Part shown: one piece after another, positions 8,311 to 16,571 of the stretch | How positions within the stretch are numbered: position 1 is the stretch's first letter | Layout: each line of letters opens with the position of its first letter | DNA from: Bradyrhizobium sp. CIAT3101 | GTDB taxonomy: Bacteria > Pseudomonadota > Alphaproteobacteria > Rhizobiales > Xanthobacteraceae | NCBI RefSeq assembly: GCF_029714945.1 | Contig: NZ_CP121634.1 | Coordinates: forward strand, 2,253,001 to 2,317,000 | Direction: 5' to 3' | DNA length: 64,000 nt | The notes under the pieces: model-generated | What the model was told of the DNA's origin: nothing | Seen by the model: only the letters and a program-made list of their open reading frames with translations | Databases searched by the model: none | Position numbers and translations under genes: made by a program

Positions 8311-9135
8311 ATGCCTGCAATTTCCACCAATACCGCGGCGAACTCTGCGGTCCGCTACCTCAACATCAATTCCGCGCAGGAGAGCAGCGCGCTTGCCAAG
8401 CTGTCGAGCGGCTCGCGCATCACCTCGGCCTCCGACGACGCCGCCGGCCTCGCGATCTCGACCCGCATCTCGTCGGACGTCACCACGCTGCAGCAGGCCG
8501 CGACCAACGCCTCGCAGGCGACCGCGATCCTCCAGACTGCTGACGGCGGCGCCTCCAACATCTCGGACATCCTGGCGCGCATGAAGTCGCTGGCCTCCGA
8601 ATCGGCCTCGGGCACCACGACCGACTCCAGCCGCGCCTACATCAACTCGGAATTCACGCAGCTCACGAGCGAAATCGATTCGATCGCCAGCGGCACGCGC
8701 TATTCCAGCCAGAGCCTTCTGGACGGCTCGAGCGTGTTCTCCTCGGGCGTCTCCGTGCTGGTCGGCTCGTCCGGCTCCGACACCATCACCATCACGCTCA
8801 CGAGCCTGACGTCGTCCTCACTCGGCGTAACTTCGCTCGACGTCAGCTCGCTGTCGGATGCGGCCTCGGCGCTCGACACGCTCGATACTGCGATCGACAC
8901 GGTCTCGGCCGCCCGCGCCAGCATCGGTGCGCAGGAATCGCGGTTCAACTTCTCGTCGGACTCGATCTCGACCCAGACCCAGAACCTGCAGTCGGCGAAC
9001 TCGGCGATCAAGGACGTCGATATCGCGGCCGAGCAGGCCACGTTGTCCTCGGCCGAGGTGAAGACCCAGGCCGCGGTGTCGGCGGAATCCGCGGCAAACC
9101 AGATGCCGCAGTACCTGCTCAAGCTGCTCGGCTAA
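8311..9135 (+). CDS. fliC: flagellin
   Basis: 274-residue filament protein. The N-terminal D0/D1 region is clear (AQESSALAKLSSGSRITSAS, DDAAGLAISTRI, QTADGGASNISDILARMKSL), as is the C-terminal D1/D0 region (ARASIGAQESRF, AIKDVDIAAEQATLSSAEV, and a closing QYLLKLLG). The variable centre is only about 70 residues, so this is a short flagellin without large outer domains. It is very rich in Ser and Thr. AGGAG lies about 8 bases before the ATG. A strong GC hairpin follows the stop, probably making flagellin mRNA more abundant than the downstream fliD. Exported by the flagellar type III system. Confidence 0.95.
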   Translation: MPAISTNTAANSAVRYLNINSAQESSALAKLSSGSRITSASDDAAGLAISTRISSDVTTLQQAATNASQATAILQTADGGASNISDILARMKSLASESASGTTTDSSRAYINSEFTQLTSEIDSIASGTRYSSQSLLDGSSVFSSGVSVLVGSSGSDTITITLTSLTSSSLGVTSLDVSSLSDAASALDTLDTAIDTVSAARASIGAQESRFNFSSDSISTQTQNLQSANSAIKDVDIAAEQATLSSAEVKTQAAVSAESAANQMPQYLLKLLG

Positions 9136-9154
9136 GCGGTTGCCTAGACGACCT

Positions 9155-9182
9155 CCGGGCCGGCTTGATGCCGGCCCGGTTC
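9155..9182 (+). terminator. GC-rich hairpin between fliC and fliD
   Basis: A 10-bp stem, CCGGGCCGGC against GCCGGCCCGG, with a TTGAT loop, starts 20 bases after the flagellin stop. Only two T residues follow, so it may act as a partial terminator or mRNA-stabilising end rather than a full stop, fitting higher flagellin than cap-protein expression. Confidence 0.65.
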
Positions 9183-9210
9183 ACCCTGGGATGGATCGGG
9201 CAGCAGCACA

Positions 9211-10914
9211 GTGACGTCAGTCAGTTCGAGCACCAGTAGCACTGCGAGCACCACCTCGAGCACGTCGAGCGCTTCCACGGTGACCACGACCGGCACCACC
9301 ACATCGACCAGCGTGGACTGGAGCGCGCTGATCACCGCGGCGGTGAACGCCAAGCTGACGGCAGCGACCACGATCTCGACCTCGATCACCAACAACGAAG
9401 CCAAGATCTCCGCCTACCAGACGCTCCAGACCGATCTTTCGACGCTCTCAAGCGGCCTGTCCTCGCTCGCGACGGCCGTCGTCAATTCGCTCGCGACCAA
9501 CGTTTTTGCCACGCGCGCGGCGACCATCAGCTCGACTGGCGACGTCAGCGCGTCCTCCGCGCTCTCGATGTCGGTCAGCAATGGTGCTGCGACCGGCGAC
9601 CACACGCTGACCATCAGCCAGGTCGCGACCGCGCAGAAGGTGGTCGGCACCTCACAGTCGAGCGAAACCACAGCGCTCGGCTATTCCGGTACGTTTTCCC
9701 TTGGTCTCGGCAGCGGCAGCACGGCAGATATCACCGTCACCAGCACGATGTCGATGCAGGACGTCGTCGACGCCATCAACGCCCAGACATCGACCACCAA
9801 TGTGCAGGCCTCGATCGTCCAGGTATCGAGCGGATCGTACGAGATGGTGCTGTCCGGCACGGAGGACGCCTCTGACATCGCCTATTCCAGCACGTCCGGC
9901 AACGACATCCTGAACGAGCTCGGCGTCACCGACAGCTCGGGCGCTTTTTCCGACGTCCTGCAAACGTCTCAAGCTGCCAAATTCACCCTCGACGGCATCT
10001 CGATGACCCGGGATACCAATGATATCACTGACGTGCTGACTGGCGTGACTTTCAATCTGCTCCAGGCGACGACCTCAGGAGCGACGCTGAACATCAGCAT
10101 CGAGCCCGATACCAGCCAGATTGAGACGGCGGTCGAGAGCCTCGTCACCAACTACAACACGTTCCGCGATGCGGTGATCGCGCAGCAGGCGACGGCCTCG
10201 GACGGCACGGCGGATTCGAGCGCGGTGTTGTTCGGCGACGGCACCATGCGCGACATCATGGATTCGCTCCAGAACGCGCTCAATAGCACGGTGGGCGGCC
10301 TCACCATGGCCGACCTCGGCCTGTCCTTCAACGAGAAGAACGAGCTCGAGCTCGACACCTCGACGCTATCGAATGTTCTCAGCACCAATCTGAGCGGCGT
10401 TACCACGCTGCTGTCGGCACAGACCAAGACCTCGTCGAGCCAGCTCAGTGTCGTCAACACCGGAACGTCGCCGCAATCCTTCACGCTCGACCTGACGGTG
10501 GATTCGTCCGGAAATCTCTCCTCTGCTTCGGTCGGCGGCGATTCCTCGCTGTTCACGGTGAGCGGCACGACGATCCTTGGCGCGGCCGGTACGGCTTACG
10601 CCGGCATGGCCTTCACCTATTCGGGTTCGACGTCGCAATCGATCACGGTGACCTCGACCTCGGGCATCGCCACGCAGCTCTATCAGCTGTCAAAGACCTA
10701 CTCGTCGAGCTCCGGCTCGCTGCAGACGCTGATCACCAACCTGACCGATCGCGACACGGACCTGCAGCAGAAGGTCGACGACATCGAGAGCGCCGCGTCC
10801 GCCTACCAGACCCAGCTTCAGACCCAATACGCGAATTACCAGGCCGCGATCACGAGCGCGAACAACACGCTCACCTATCTCAAGGCCTTGCTTAACTCCA
10901 GCTCGAGTAGTTGA
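9211..10914 (+). CDS. fliD: flagellar hook-associated protein 2 (filament cap)
   Basis: 567 residues. FliD caps the growing filament and helps flagellin fold in. The order is as in the family: an N-terminal region with VDWSALITAAV...ISTSITNNEAKISAYQTLQ and later FATRAA, a central variable part, a FliD C-domain (TDVLTGVTFNLL near 275; LVTNYNTFRDAV near 312), and a coiled C-terminus (LTDRDTDLQQKVDDIE). The first ~35 residues are almost only Ser and Thr. The start is GTG; no strong ribosome site is visible. fliS begins on the fliD stop. Many alphaproteobacterial flagellar systems lack FliD. Confidence 0.9.
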   Translation: MTSVSSSTSSTASTTSSTSSASTVTTTGTTTSTSVDWSALITAAVNAKLTAATTISTSITNNEAKISAYQTLQTDLSTLSSGLSSLATAVVNSLATNVFATRAATISSTGDVSASSALSMSVSNGAATGDHTLTISQVATAQKVVGTSQSSETTALGYSGTFSLGLGSGSTADITVTSTMSMQDVVDAINAQTSTTNVQASIVQVSSGSYEMVLSGTEDASDIAYSSTSGNDILNELGVTDSSGAFSDVLQTSQAAKFTLDGISMTRDTNDITDVLTGVTFNLLQATTSGATLNISIEPDTSQIETAVESLVTNYNTFRDAVIAQQATASDGTADSSAVLFGDGTMRDIMDSLQNALNSTVGGLTMADLGLSFNEKNELELDTSTLSNVLSTNLSGVTTLLSAQTKTSSSQLSVVNTGTSPQSFTLDLTVDSSGNLSSASVGGDSSLFTVSGTTILGAAGTAYAGMAFTYSGSTSQSITVTSTSGIATQLYQLSKTYSSSSGSLQTLITNLTDRDTDLQQKVDDIESAASAYQTQLQTQYANYQAAITSANNTLTYLKALLNSSSSS

Positions 10915-11342
10915 TGATGCATAATCCGATGGCGTACATGGCCAATCAGGCCTATCGGGGCGCGGCGACCAGTGTGCCGCCGCTGAAGGCGATCTCGATG
11001 CTGCTTGGCGGCGCGATCACCTTCTTCCAGAAGTCGCTGGCCGCGCAGGAAGCGCGGCGCTTCGAGGAAGGCCACGAATATCTGCTGAAGGCGACCGCGA
11101 TCCTGCGCGGGCTGAGCCACAATCTCGACTTCGCTAAGGGCGGGGCGGTGGCCGAGCGCCTGTTCCAGACCTACAACAGCCTGATCGTGGCGAGCCACAA
11201 GGCGTTCGGCCGGCCGCATGCGCCTCAGAGTTTTCGGCGGATCATCGCCGCCGTGACCGAGCTGCGCGAGGCGTGGGAGCATGTCGACGCGGCGGTGCGG
11301 GGCGGCAAGGTCGCGCCGGCCGATTCGGCCCGCACGGGCTAA
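10914..11342 (+). CDS. fliS: flagellar export chaperone
   Basis: 142 residues. FliS binds the C-terminus of flagellin in the cytosol and stops it polymerising before export. Family signatures are the N-terminal AYMANQAYRG, SMLLGGAITFFQKSLAAQEA (helix 2), and LDFAKGGAVAERLFQTYNSLI in place of the usual 'LN...GGEIA..L..LY.Y'. The ATG at 10914 shares one base with the fliD stop (TGATG), indicating translational coupling; an ATG three bases on is an equal alternative. Confidence 0.88.
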   Translation: MMHNPMAYMANQAYRGAATSVPPLKAISMLLGGAITFFQKSLAAQEARRFEEGHEYLLKATAILRGLSHNLDFAKGGAVAERLFQTYNSLIVASHKAFGRPHAPQSFRRIIAAVTELREAWEHVDAAVRGGKVAPADSARTG

Positions 11343-11512
11343 AATCGCGAGTGCCCGGACCGCGTAAGGGGTCCCGGCGATCGCCCATCGCGCAGTTTGG
11401 CCCGTTTCCGTAGTGCTCCGGGCGTTTTTGGCGCGCGAAGCTGCCGGAAATCGGTTTCCGCCGCACCTGCAATGCTTTATGAGGGGCCTGACCGAGGCGG
11501 GATCGGCGGGCG

Positions 11513-11785
11513 ATGGACGTCACCGAGTTTGAGGAACTGATCGACCGGCTGGGCGAGGATCTCTCGCTCTGGCCCGACGACCGGCGTCTGCCCGCCGAAG
11601 AGCTGCTGAAGCGTTCCTGCTCTGCCCAGGCCTTGCTGGAAGAGATGCGCGCCTTGCGCCAGGCGCTCGCCGCACCTCCGGTCCGGGCGCCCGCAGGCCT
11701 CGCCGACCGTATCGCCGCCGCCGCCGCGAAAATGAAGAGCGACACCGCCGAGCCGCGCACCGAAGGCGAGACCGCGGGCAGCTGA
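11513..11785 (+). CDS. conserved hypothetical small protein, possible sigma-associated regulator
   Basis: 90 residues, acidic N-terminus (VTEFEELIDRLGEDLSLWPD), Ala/Arg-rich helical centre and a polar tail; no membrane segment. I recall similar ~90-residue 'EF..LIDR.GEDLS.WP' proteins encoded beside ECF sigma factors in Rhizobiales, so it may belong functionally with the sigma gene at 7471, from which it is separated by fliC-fliD-fliS. That link is inference. It has a 170-base leader of its own and ends 260 bases before flgD. GGCGGGC upstream of the ATG is a modest ribosome site. Confidence 0.7.
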   Translation: MDVTEFEELIDRLGEDLSLWPDDRRLPAEELLKRSCSAQALLEEMRALRQALAAPPVRAPAGLADRIAAAAAKMKSDTAEPRTEGETAGS

Positions 11786-11850
11786 ACGGCTCTTTCTCTG
11801 ACATTCCGATCCCAATGACTTTTGCGCTCGTGCCCACACGCGCGAGCGGC

Positions 11851-11870
11851 TGCGCTTTTTCGTAAGCGCA
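11851..11870 (+). terminator. possible terminator hairpin
   Basis: A 7-bp stem TGCGCTT/AAGCGCA with a six-base loop lies 65 bases after the 90-residue protein gene and 175 bases before flgD. There is no clear T-run after it, so it may be a weak terminator or a structured leader element for flgD. Confidence 0.35.
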
Positions 11871-12045
11871 CTTTCATCATTCCCGAATACTGCGCACGCG
11901 GCAGTTTTTGCCGTGTCGAAAGCGATTTTTGCGCGGGTGAATCCGCGCCTGAATCCGCGAGGCCACGCGTTTCATCAGCACACAGATTTCAAGCGCGCTG
12001 ACCGACATCGTCGTCGCCGGCCGCGCGAGAAAGCCGGAGTTTCTG

Positions 12046-12714
12046 ATGACAGTTTCCGCAACGAGTTCCGCAACGACTGCGACCACGACGACGTCGTCAT
12101 CGTCGAGCACCTCGTCCAGTTCGACGCTGACCTCGAGCGATTTCCTGAGCCTGCTCGTCAGCGAGCTTCAGAACCAGGATCCGCTGAACGCGACCTCGAC
12201 CACCGACTTCATCAATCAGCTCACCTCTTACGCCAATTTCAGCCAGCAGCAGTCGATCAACTCCAATCTGACGTCGCTCTCCAGCTCGTTCTCGAGCCTC
12301 GTGACGCTCAATTCGGTCAATTATATCGGCCACACCGTCGAGGCGAAGACCGACACGTCGACCCTGAGCAACGGCTCGGCGACGTTCGGCTATTCGCTGT
12401 CGTCGGCCGCTTCCGACGTCGCGATCACCATCAAGGACTCCTCCGGTAACACCGTCTACACCGGCACCGGGACCGGCAACTCCGGATCCAACACCTTCAC
12501 CTGGGACGGCAAGAACTCCAGCGGCACCCAGCTCACGGATGGCGGTCAGTACACCATCTCGGTGACCGCGACGGATTCCGCCGGCAACTCGGTGCTCAAC
12601 TACACCACCATTTCCGGCACGGTGACCGGCATCGACACATCCACGTCCACGCCATCGCTGACCGTGAACGGCGTCTCCGTCAGCGCCGCCGACATCATCG
12701 GCGTCACGTCCTGA
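12046..12714 (+). CDS. flgD: flagellar hook assembly protein (hook cap)
   Basis: 222 residues. FlgD forms the scaffold cap on which the hook protein polymerises. The N-terminal conserved block is clear: SSDFLSLLVSELQNQDPLNA, then TDFINQLTSYANFSQQQSIN. It is followed by an Ig-like FlgD domain with FTWDGKNSSGTQLTDGGQYT. The extreme N-terminus is Ser/Thr-rich, as in FliD. GGAG lies about a dozen bases upstream of the ATG. flgE follows after 31 bases, so the two are probably one unit. Confidence 0.92.
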   Translation: MTVSATSSATTATTTTSSSSSTSSSSTLTSSDFLSLLVSELQNQDPLNATSTTDFINQLTSYANFSQQQSINSNLTSLSSSFSSLVTLNSVNYIGHTVEAKTDTSTLSNGSATFGYSLSSAASDVAITIKDSSGNTVYTGTGTGNSGSNTFTWDGKNSSGTQLTDGGQYTISVTATDSAGNSVLNYTTISGTVTGIDTSTSTPSLTVNGVSVSAADIIGVTS

Positions 12715-12745
12715 TCCTACGTCCTGATCCCTCTGGAGTTTCTTC

Positions 12746-14011
12746 ATGAGTCTCACCGGTGCACTCTCTTCGGCGATCTCCGCGCTCAGCGCGCAGAGCC
12801 AGTCCCTGTCGATGATCAGCGACAACATCGCCAACACCAGCACGACCGGCTACAAGACGACGTCGGCGATGTTCGACGACCTCGTGACCGCGTCGAGCAA
12901 CGCGACCTCCTATGCCTCGGGCGGCGTCACCGTTTCGGGTCGCGCCAACATCACCCAGCAAGGCCTGCTTGCCGCGACCTCCAACGCGACCGACGTCGCG
13001 ATCCAGGGCTCGGGCTTCTTCGTCGTGACCAGCGCCACGTCGGGCGGCACCACGTCCTATACGCGCAACGGCGCCTTTTCGACCGACAACGCGGGCTATC
13101 TCGAGAACAATGGCAGCTACCTCGAGGGATGGCGCACCGATTCGGACGGCAACGTCGTCGGCAATGAATCGGCGAGCAATCTCGAAGCCATCAACACCCA
13201 GGTCGCCTCGACCAGCGGCAGCGCCACCACAAAGACCACGATTGCGGCGAACCTGCCGTCGGATGCAGCGACCGGCGATACCTATACCAGCTCGATGACC
13301 GTCTACGATTCGCTCGGTGCGGCGAACTCGATGCAGGTCACCTGGACCAAGACCGGGACGAACACGTGGAGCGCGAGCTTCGCCAATCCGACCTCGACGT
13401 CGGACACCACGACCGCGACCGGCACGGCCTCGGGCACGATCGCCATCACCTTCAACAGCGACGGCTCGCTTGCCAGCACCAGCCCGAGCCCGGCGACCGT
13501 CGCGGTGACGGGCTGGACCGATGGTGCAGCGGACAGCACGATCACGATGAGCCTCGGTACCGCCGGAGGCACGGACGGTCTCACACAATACGCCTCGGGC
13601 GAGACAACGCCGACCGTCAACGTCACCAGCATCTCCTCGGACGGCCTGTCCTACGGCAAGTTGTCCAGCATCTCGATCGGCAAGAACGGCATCGTCGACG
13701 CCACCTATTCCAATGGCCAGACCATCGCGATCTACAAGATCGCGGTGGCGACTTTCGCCGATCCAACCGGCCTTTCCGCCGCCAGCGACGGCCTCTATTC
13801 CGCGACGGTGACGTCGGGGAATGCGGCGTTGCAGGCGTCCGGCGAGAACGGTGCGGGGACGATCTACGGCAGCGAGCTGGAATCCTCGACCACCGATACC
13901 TCCAGCCAGTTCTCGAGCATGATCTCGGCGCAGCAGGCTTATTCGGCGGCCTCTCAGGTCATCTCTACCGTCAGCAAGATGTACGACACCCTGATCTCGG
14001 CGATGAGGTGA
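12746..14011 (+). CDS. flgE: flagellar hook protein
   Basis: 421 residues. The N-terminal rod/hook signature is intact (ALSSAISALSAQSQSLSMIS, then DNIANTSTTGYKT), as are VAIQGSGFFVV, the central FlaE domain (VYDSLGAANSMQVTWTK), and the C-terminal SSTDTSSQFSSMISAQQAYS...MYDTLI. This protein makes the universal joint between rod and filament. TCTGGAG upstream of the ATG is a good ribosome site. It is 31 bases downstream of flgD and 3 bases upstream of a small helical-protein gene. Confidence 0.95.
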   Translation: MSLTGALSSAISALSAQSQSLSMISDNIANTSTTGYKTTSAMFDDLVTASSNATSYASGGVTVSGRANITQQGLLAATSNATDVAIQGSGFFVVTSATSGGTTSYTRNGAFSTDNAGYLENNGSYLEGWRTDSDGNVVGNESASNLEAINTQVASTSGSATTKTTIAANLPSDAATGDTYTSSMTVYDSLGAANSMQVTWTKTGTNTWSASFANPTSTSDTTTATGTASGTIAITFNSDGSLASTSPSPATVAVTGWTDGAADSTITMSLGTAGGTDGLTQYASGETTPTVNVTSISSDGLSYGKLSSISIGKNGIVDATYSNGQTIAIYKIAVATFADPTGLSAASDGLYSATVTSGNAALQASGENGAGTIYGSELESSTTDTSSQFSSMISAQQAYSAASQVISTVSKMYDTLISAMR

Positions 14012-14014
14012 GCG

Positions 14015-14275
14015 ATGCGCAGCGAGGAGGCCAAAGCCGCCGGAGAAGCGCTGCTGCGCCGGCTGCGACGGCTGGTGGCCCGGGCCGCAACCGTGAAGGA
14101 CACCGACCACAAACAGCTCCTCGCCTTGCTCGACGATATCGAGACGACCCGCCGCGGCCTGTTGAAGGAATGCGCAGAGATCGAGGGCGAGATGAAACAG
14201 GCGACCGTCAGGACGACCGCGATCGGTGCTTATCTGCGCAACTCGCAAGCCCATCGCGGCAAACGGCACAATTAG
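14015..14275 (+). CDS. small helical protein in flagellar operon, function unknown
   Basis: 86 residues, basic, predicted nearly all helix, with leucine-rich stretches (ALLRRLRRLVARAA; LLALLDDIETTRRGLL). It starts three bases after the flgE stop and ends nine bases before the FlgN-like gene. Size, helicity and position suggest a flagellar chaperone or assembly helper (FliT/FlgN type), but no family is recognised. Confidence 0.7.
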   Translation: MRSEEAKAAGEALLRRLRRLVARAATVKDTDHKQLLALLDDIETTRRGLLKECAEIEGEMKQATVRTTAIGAYLRNSQAHRGKRHN

Positions 14276-14284
14276 AAGAAGGCG

Positions 14285-14758
14285 ATGACCATGAGTGTAG
14301 CCCAAGCCAATAGCCAAGCCACGCGGACCAACGCCGCAAGCGGCGACGCCCGGATCAAGTCGCTGATCGGACTGATCGACGTCCTGACCGCGCTGGTCGC
14401 GGAAGAGAACGCCGAACTCGCCAAGGGCCTCCCGGCCTCACGCCTGAAGCAGGTCGACGAGAAGAACCGGCTGGCGGAGATTTTCGAGCGATCCGTCGCC
14501 GAATGTGCGGCGGGCGGGACCACGCTGACCGTGCGGGACCGGATCCTGCGCGAGCAGCTCCTGGATCGGATCCTGAAGCTGCGCGCGGCGATGGACGAAA
14601 ATCTGGTGCGCCTGCGCGCCGCGATCGAGGCCAGCAATCGCCGGATCGAAGCGGTCATGCAGGCGATCCGCGAGCAGATCGCGGCGGTGTCGCCCTATGG
14701 CGCCTCCGGCCGGGTGGCCGCACGCGCCGTCTCCAGCGGCACCAGCCGCAGCGCCTGA
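14285..14758 (+). CDS. FlgN-like flagellar chaperone (putative)
   Basis: 157 residues, strongly helical. RIKSLIGLIDVLTALVAEENAEL and LKQVDEKNRLAEIFERSV match the FlgN pattern of two helices in which 'L..ll..L..lL..E...L' is followed by 'K..L...'. FlgN chaperones FlgK and FlgL before export, and the gene sits 18 bases ahead of flgK, its expected client. AGAAGG precedes the ATG; a second ATG two codons on is also possible. The call rests on pattern and position. Confidence 0.6.
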   Translation: MTMSVAQANSQATRTNAASGDARIKSLIGLIDVLTALVAEENAELAKGLPASRLKQVDEKNRLAEIFERSVAECAAGGTTLTVRDRILREQLLDRILKLRAAMDENLVRLRAAIEASNRRIEAVMQAIREQIAAVSPYGASGRVAARAVSSGTSRSA

Positions 14759-14776
14759 CGAGCAGGGGAGTCCGCC

Positions 14777-16552
14777 GTGTCGCTCGATATCGCACGATCG
14801 ATCGCCTTCAGCGGCCTGTCGTCCACGTCGGTGCAGATCAGCGTGACGTCGTCGAACATTTCGAACGCCGACACGACGGGCTACACCAAAAAGACCGCGA
14901 ACCAGTCGAGCAGCGTCACCAACGGCGTCGGTACCGGCGTCACGGTGACGGGCATCACCTCGACGGTCGACAAGCTGCTGTTGAAGTCGCTGGTCGGTGC
15001 CGACTCCGATCTCGGTTCGGCCGACACGGCCAATAGCTATCTGACCTCGCTGGAGAAGCTCTACGGCTCGACCAGCAGCACCGACAGCTCGTCGACCGGG
15101 ACCTCGCTGGCCAACAGCATTGCCTCGCTGGAATCCGCGCTGTCGTCGCTGGCAAGCACGCCGAGCAGCGCCTCGCTGCAATCCAACGTCATCAGCGCGC
15201 TCGACGACGTCACGAGCCAGTTGCGGGAGACATCGAGCGGTATCCAGAAGCTCCGCTCCAACGCCGACCAGGATATCTCGTCGTCGATCGACGACGTCAA
15301 TACGGACCTGCAGAACATCGCGGATCTGAACGCGGAGATCAAGCAGACGGCGGCAACCGGGCAGTCGACCGCGGACCTGGAGGACCAGCGCAACGCCGCG
15401 CTGCAGGACGTCGCCTCGAAGATGAACGTCAGCTACTACACGGCGTCGAACGGTGATCTCCAGATCTACACCACGACCGGGCAGGCGCTGGTCGACTCTT
15501 CCGCACACAAGATCAGCTATACCGCCGCCGCCAACGTGTCGTCGTCGACGACCTACACCGCCGGCTCCTCGTCGAGCGGTTTCAGCGCGATCACGGTGAA
15601 CGGCGTCGACATTACCTCCCAGATCACCGGCGGAAGCATCGGCGGCCTCATCACCCTTCGCGACAAGACCCTGCCGGCGGCACAGTCCCAGCTCGACCAG
15701 CTCGCAACGCAGCTTGCCTCCGCGGTCAACACCGTCTCGAACAGCGCCTCCTCGGTGCCGGCGCCGACCAGCCTGACCGGAACGACCAGTGTCACCAGCG
15801 CCACGACGTTGTCCGCCACCGGCACAGTGCGTCTCGCCGTGACCGACCAGAGCGGCAACCTGGTCTCCTACAGCGATCTGGACCTGTCGTCCTATTCCAC
15901 GGTCGGCGATCTCGTCACCGCCATCAATGGCATTTCCGGGATGTCGGCGTCGGTCGATTCGAATGGCCATCTTTCGATCACGGCGACAGGCTCGGGCAAC
16001 GGCGTTGCCATCAACGAGATGACCAGCTCGGTCGGTAGCTCGAGCGAGGGATTTTCCGACTATTTTGGCCTCAACGATCTCGTGACCGGAACGAGCGCGT
16101 CGGATATCGCGGTCAACAGTAGCATCCTGTCCGGCACCAACGAGCTGCAGCTCGCCACGCTGGACTCCTCGTCGACCCTCACGGTCGGCAGCAGTGTGCT
16201 GACGTCGGGATCCGCGACCGTGGTCAATGCGTTCTACAGCGCATTGACGGCCTCACGGACGTTTTCCTCTACCGGAGGGCTCGCCGCCACCACCGGCTCC
16301 TTTGCCGACTATGCCTCGACCATCGTGGCCGACGTCGCGAGCAAGGCCTCGCAGGCGTCCACCAACTACACCGCCAAGGAGACCGCGCAGTCGACCTATG
16401 CGAGCTCGCTCTCGTCGCAGTCGGGCGTCAACCTCGACGAAGAATCGGCCAATCTGAGCACGCTGCAAAACCAATACACGGCGGCCTCCGCGTTGATCTC
16501 GGCTATCAACAGCATGTACTCGGCGCTGATCACCGCCGTGCAATCGTCGTAA
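14777..16552 (+). CDS. flgK: flagellar hook-associated protein 1
   Basis: 591 residues, GTG start with GGGGAG upstream. The N-terminal rod/hook motif VTSSNISNADTTGYTKK is intact. A helical FlgK D1 segment follows (about 90-230), including LRETSSGIQKLRSNADQDIS and LEDQRNAALQDVASKMNVSY, where the family keeps 'L.DQRD.Ll..Ls'. The C-terminal EESANLSTLQNQYTAASALI...MYSALI completes the fold. It forms the first junction ring between hook and filament. flgL follows after 19 bases. Confidence 0.93.
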   Translation: MSLDIARSIAFSGLSSTSVQISVTSSNISNADTTGYTKKTANQSSSVTNGVGTGVTVTGITSTVDKLLLKSLVGADSDLGSADTANSYLTSLEKLYGSTSSTDSSSTGTSLANSIASLESALSSLASTPSSASLQSNVISALDDVTSQLRETSSGIQKLRSNADQDISSSIDDVNTDLQNIADLNAEIKQTAATGQSTADLEDQRNAALQDVASKMNVSYYTASNGDLQIYTTTGQALVDSSAHKISYTAAANVSSSTTYTAGSSSSGFSAITVNGVDITSQITGGSIGGLITLRDKTLPAAQSQLDQLATQLASAVNTVSNSASSVPAPTSLTGTTSVTSATTLSATGTVRLAVTDQSGNLVSYSDLDLSSYSTVGDLVTAINGISGMSASVDSNGHLSITATGSGNGVAINEMTSSVGSSSEGFSDYFGLNDLVTGTSASDIAVNSSILSGTNELQLATLDSSSTLTVGSSVLTSGSATVVNAFYSALTASRTFSSTGGLAATTGSFADYASTIVADVASKASQASTNYTAKETAQSTYASSLSSQSGVNLDEESANLSTLQNQYTAASALISAINSMYSALITAVQSS

Positions 16553-16571
16553 GGCGCGGGGGAGCAGCTCC

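Noticed and set aside
11477..11491. Possible fifth copy of the shared element, TTATG-AGGGG-CCTGA, before the 90-residue protein gene
   Set aside because: The right half is CCTGA instead of CCTAT and it lies only ~20 bases from the start codon, unlike the ~100-base spacing of the others.
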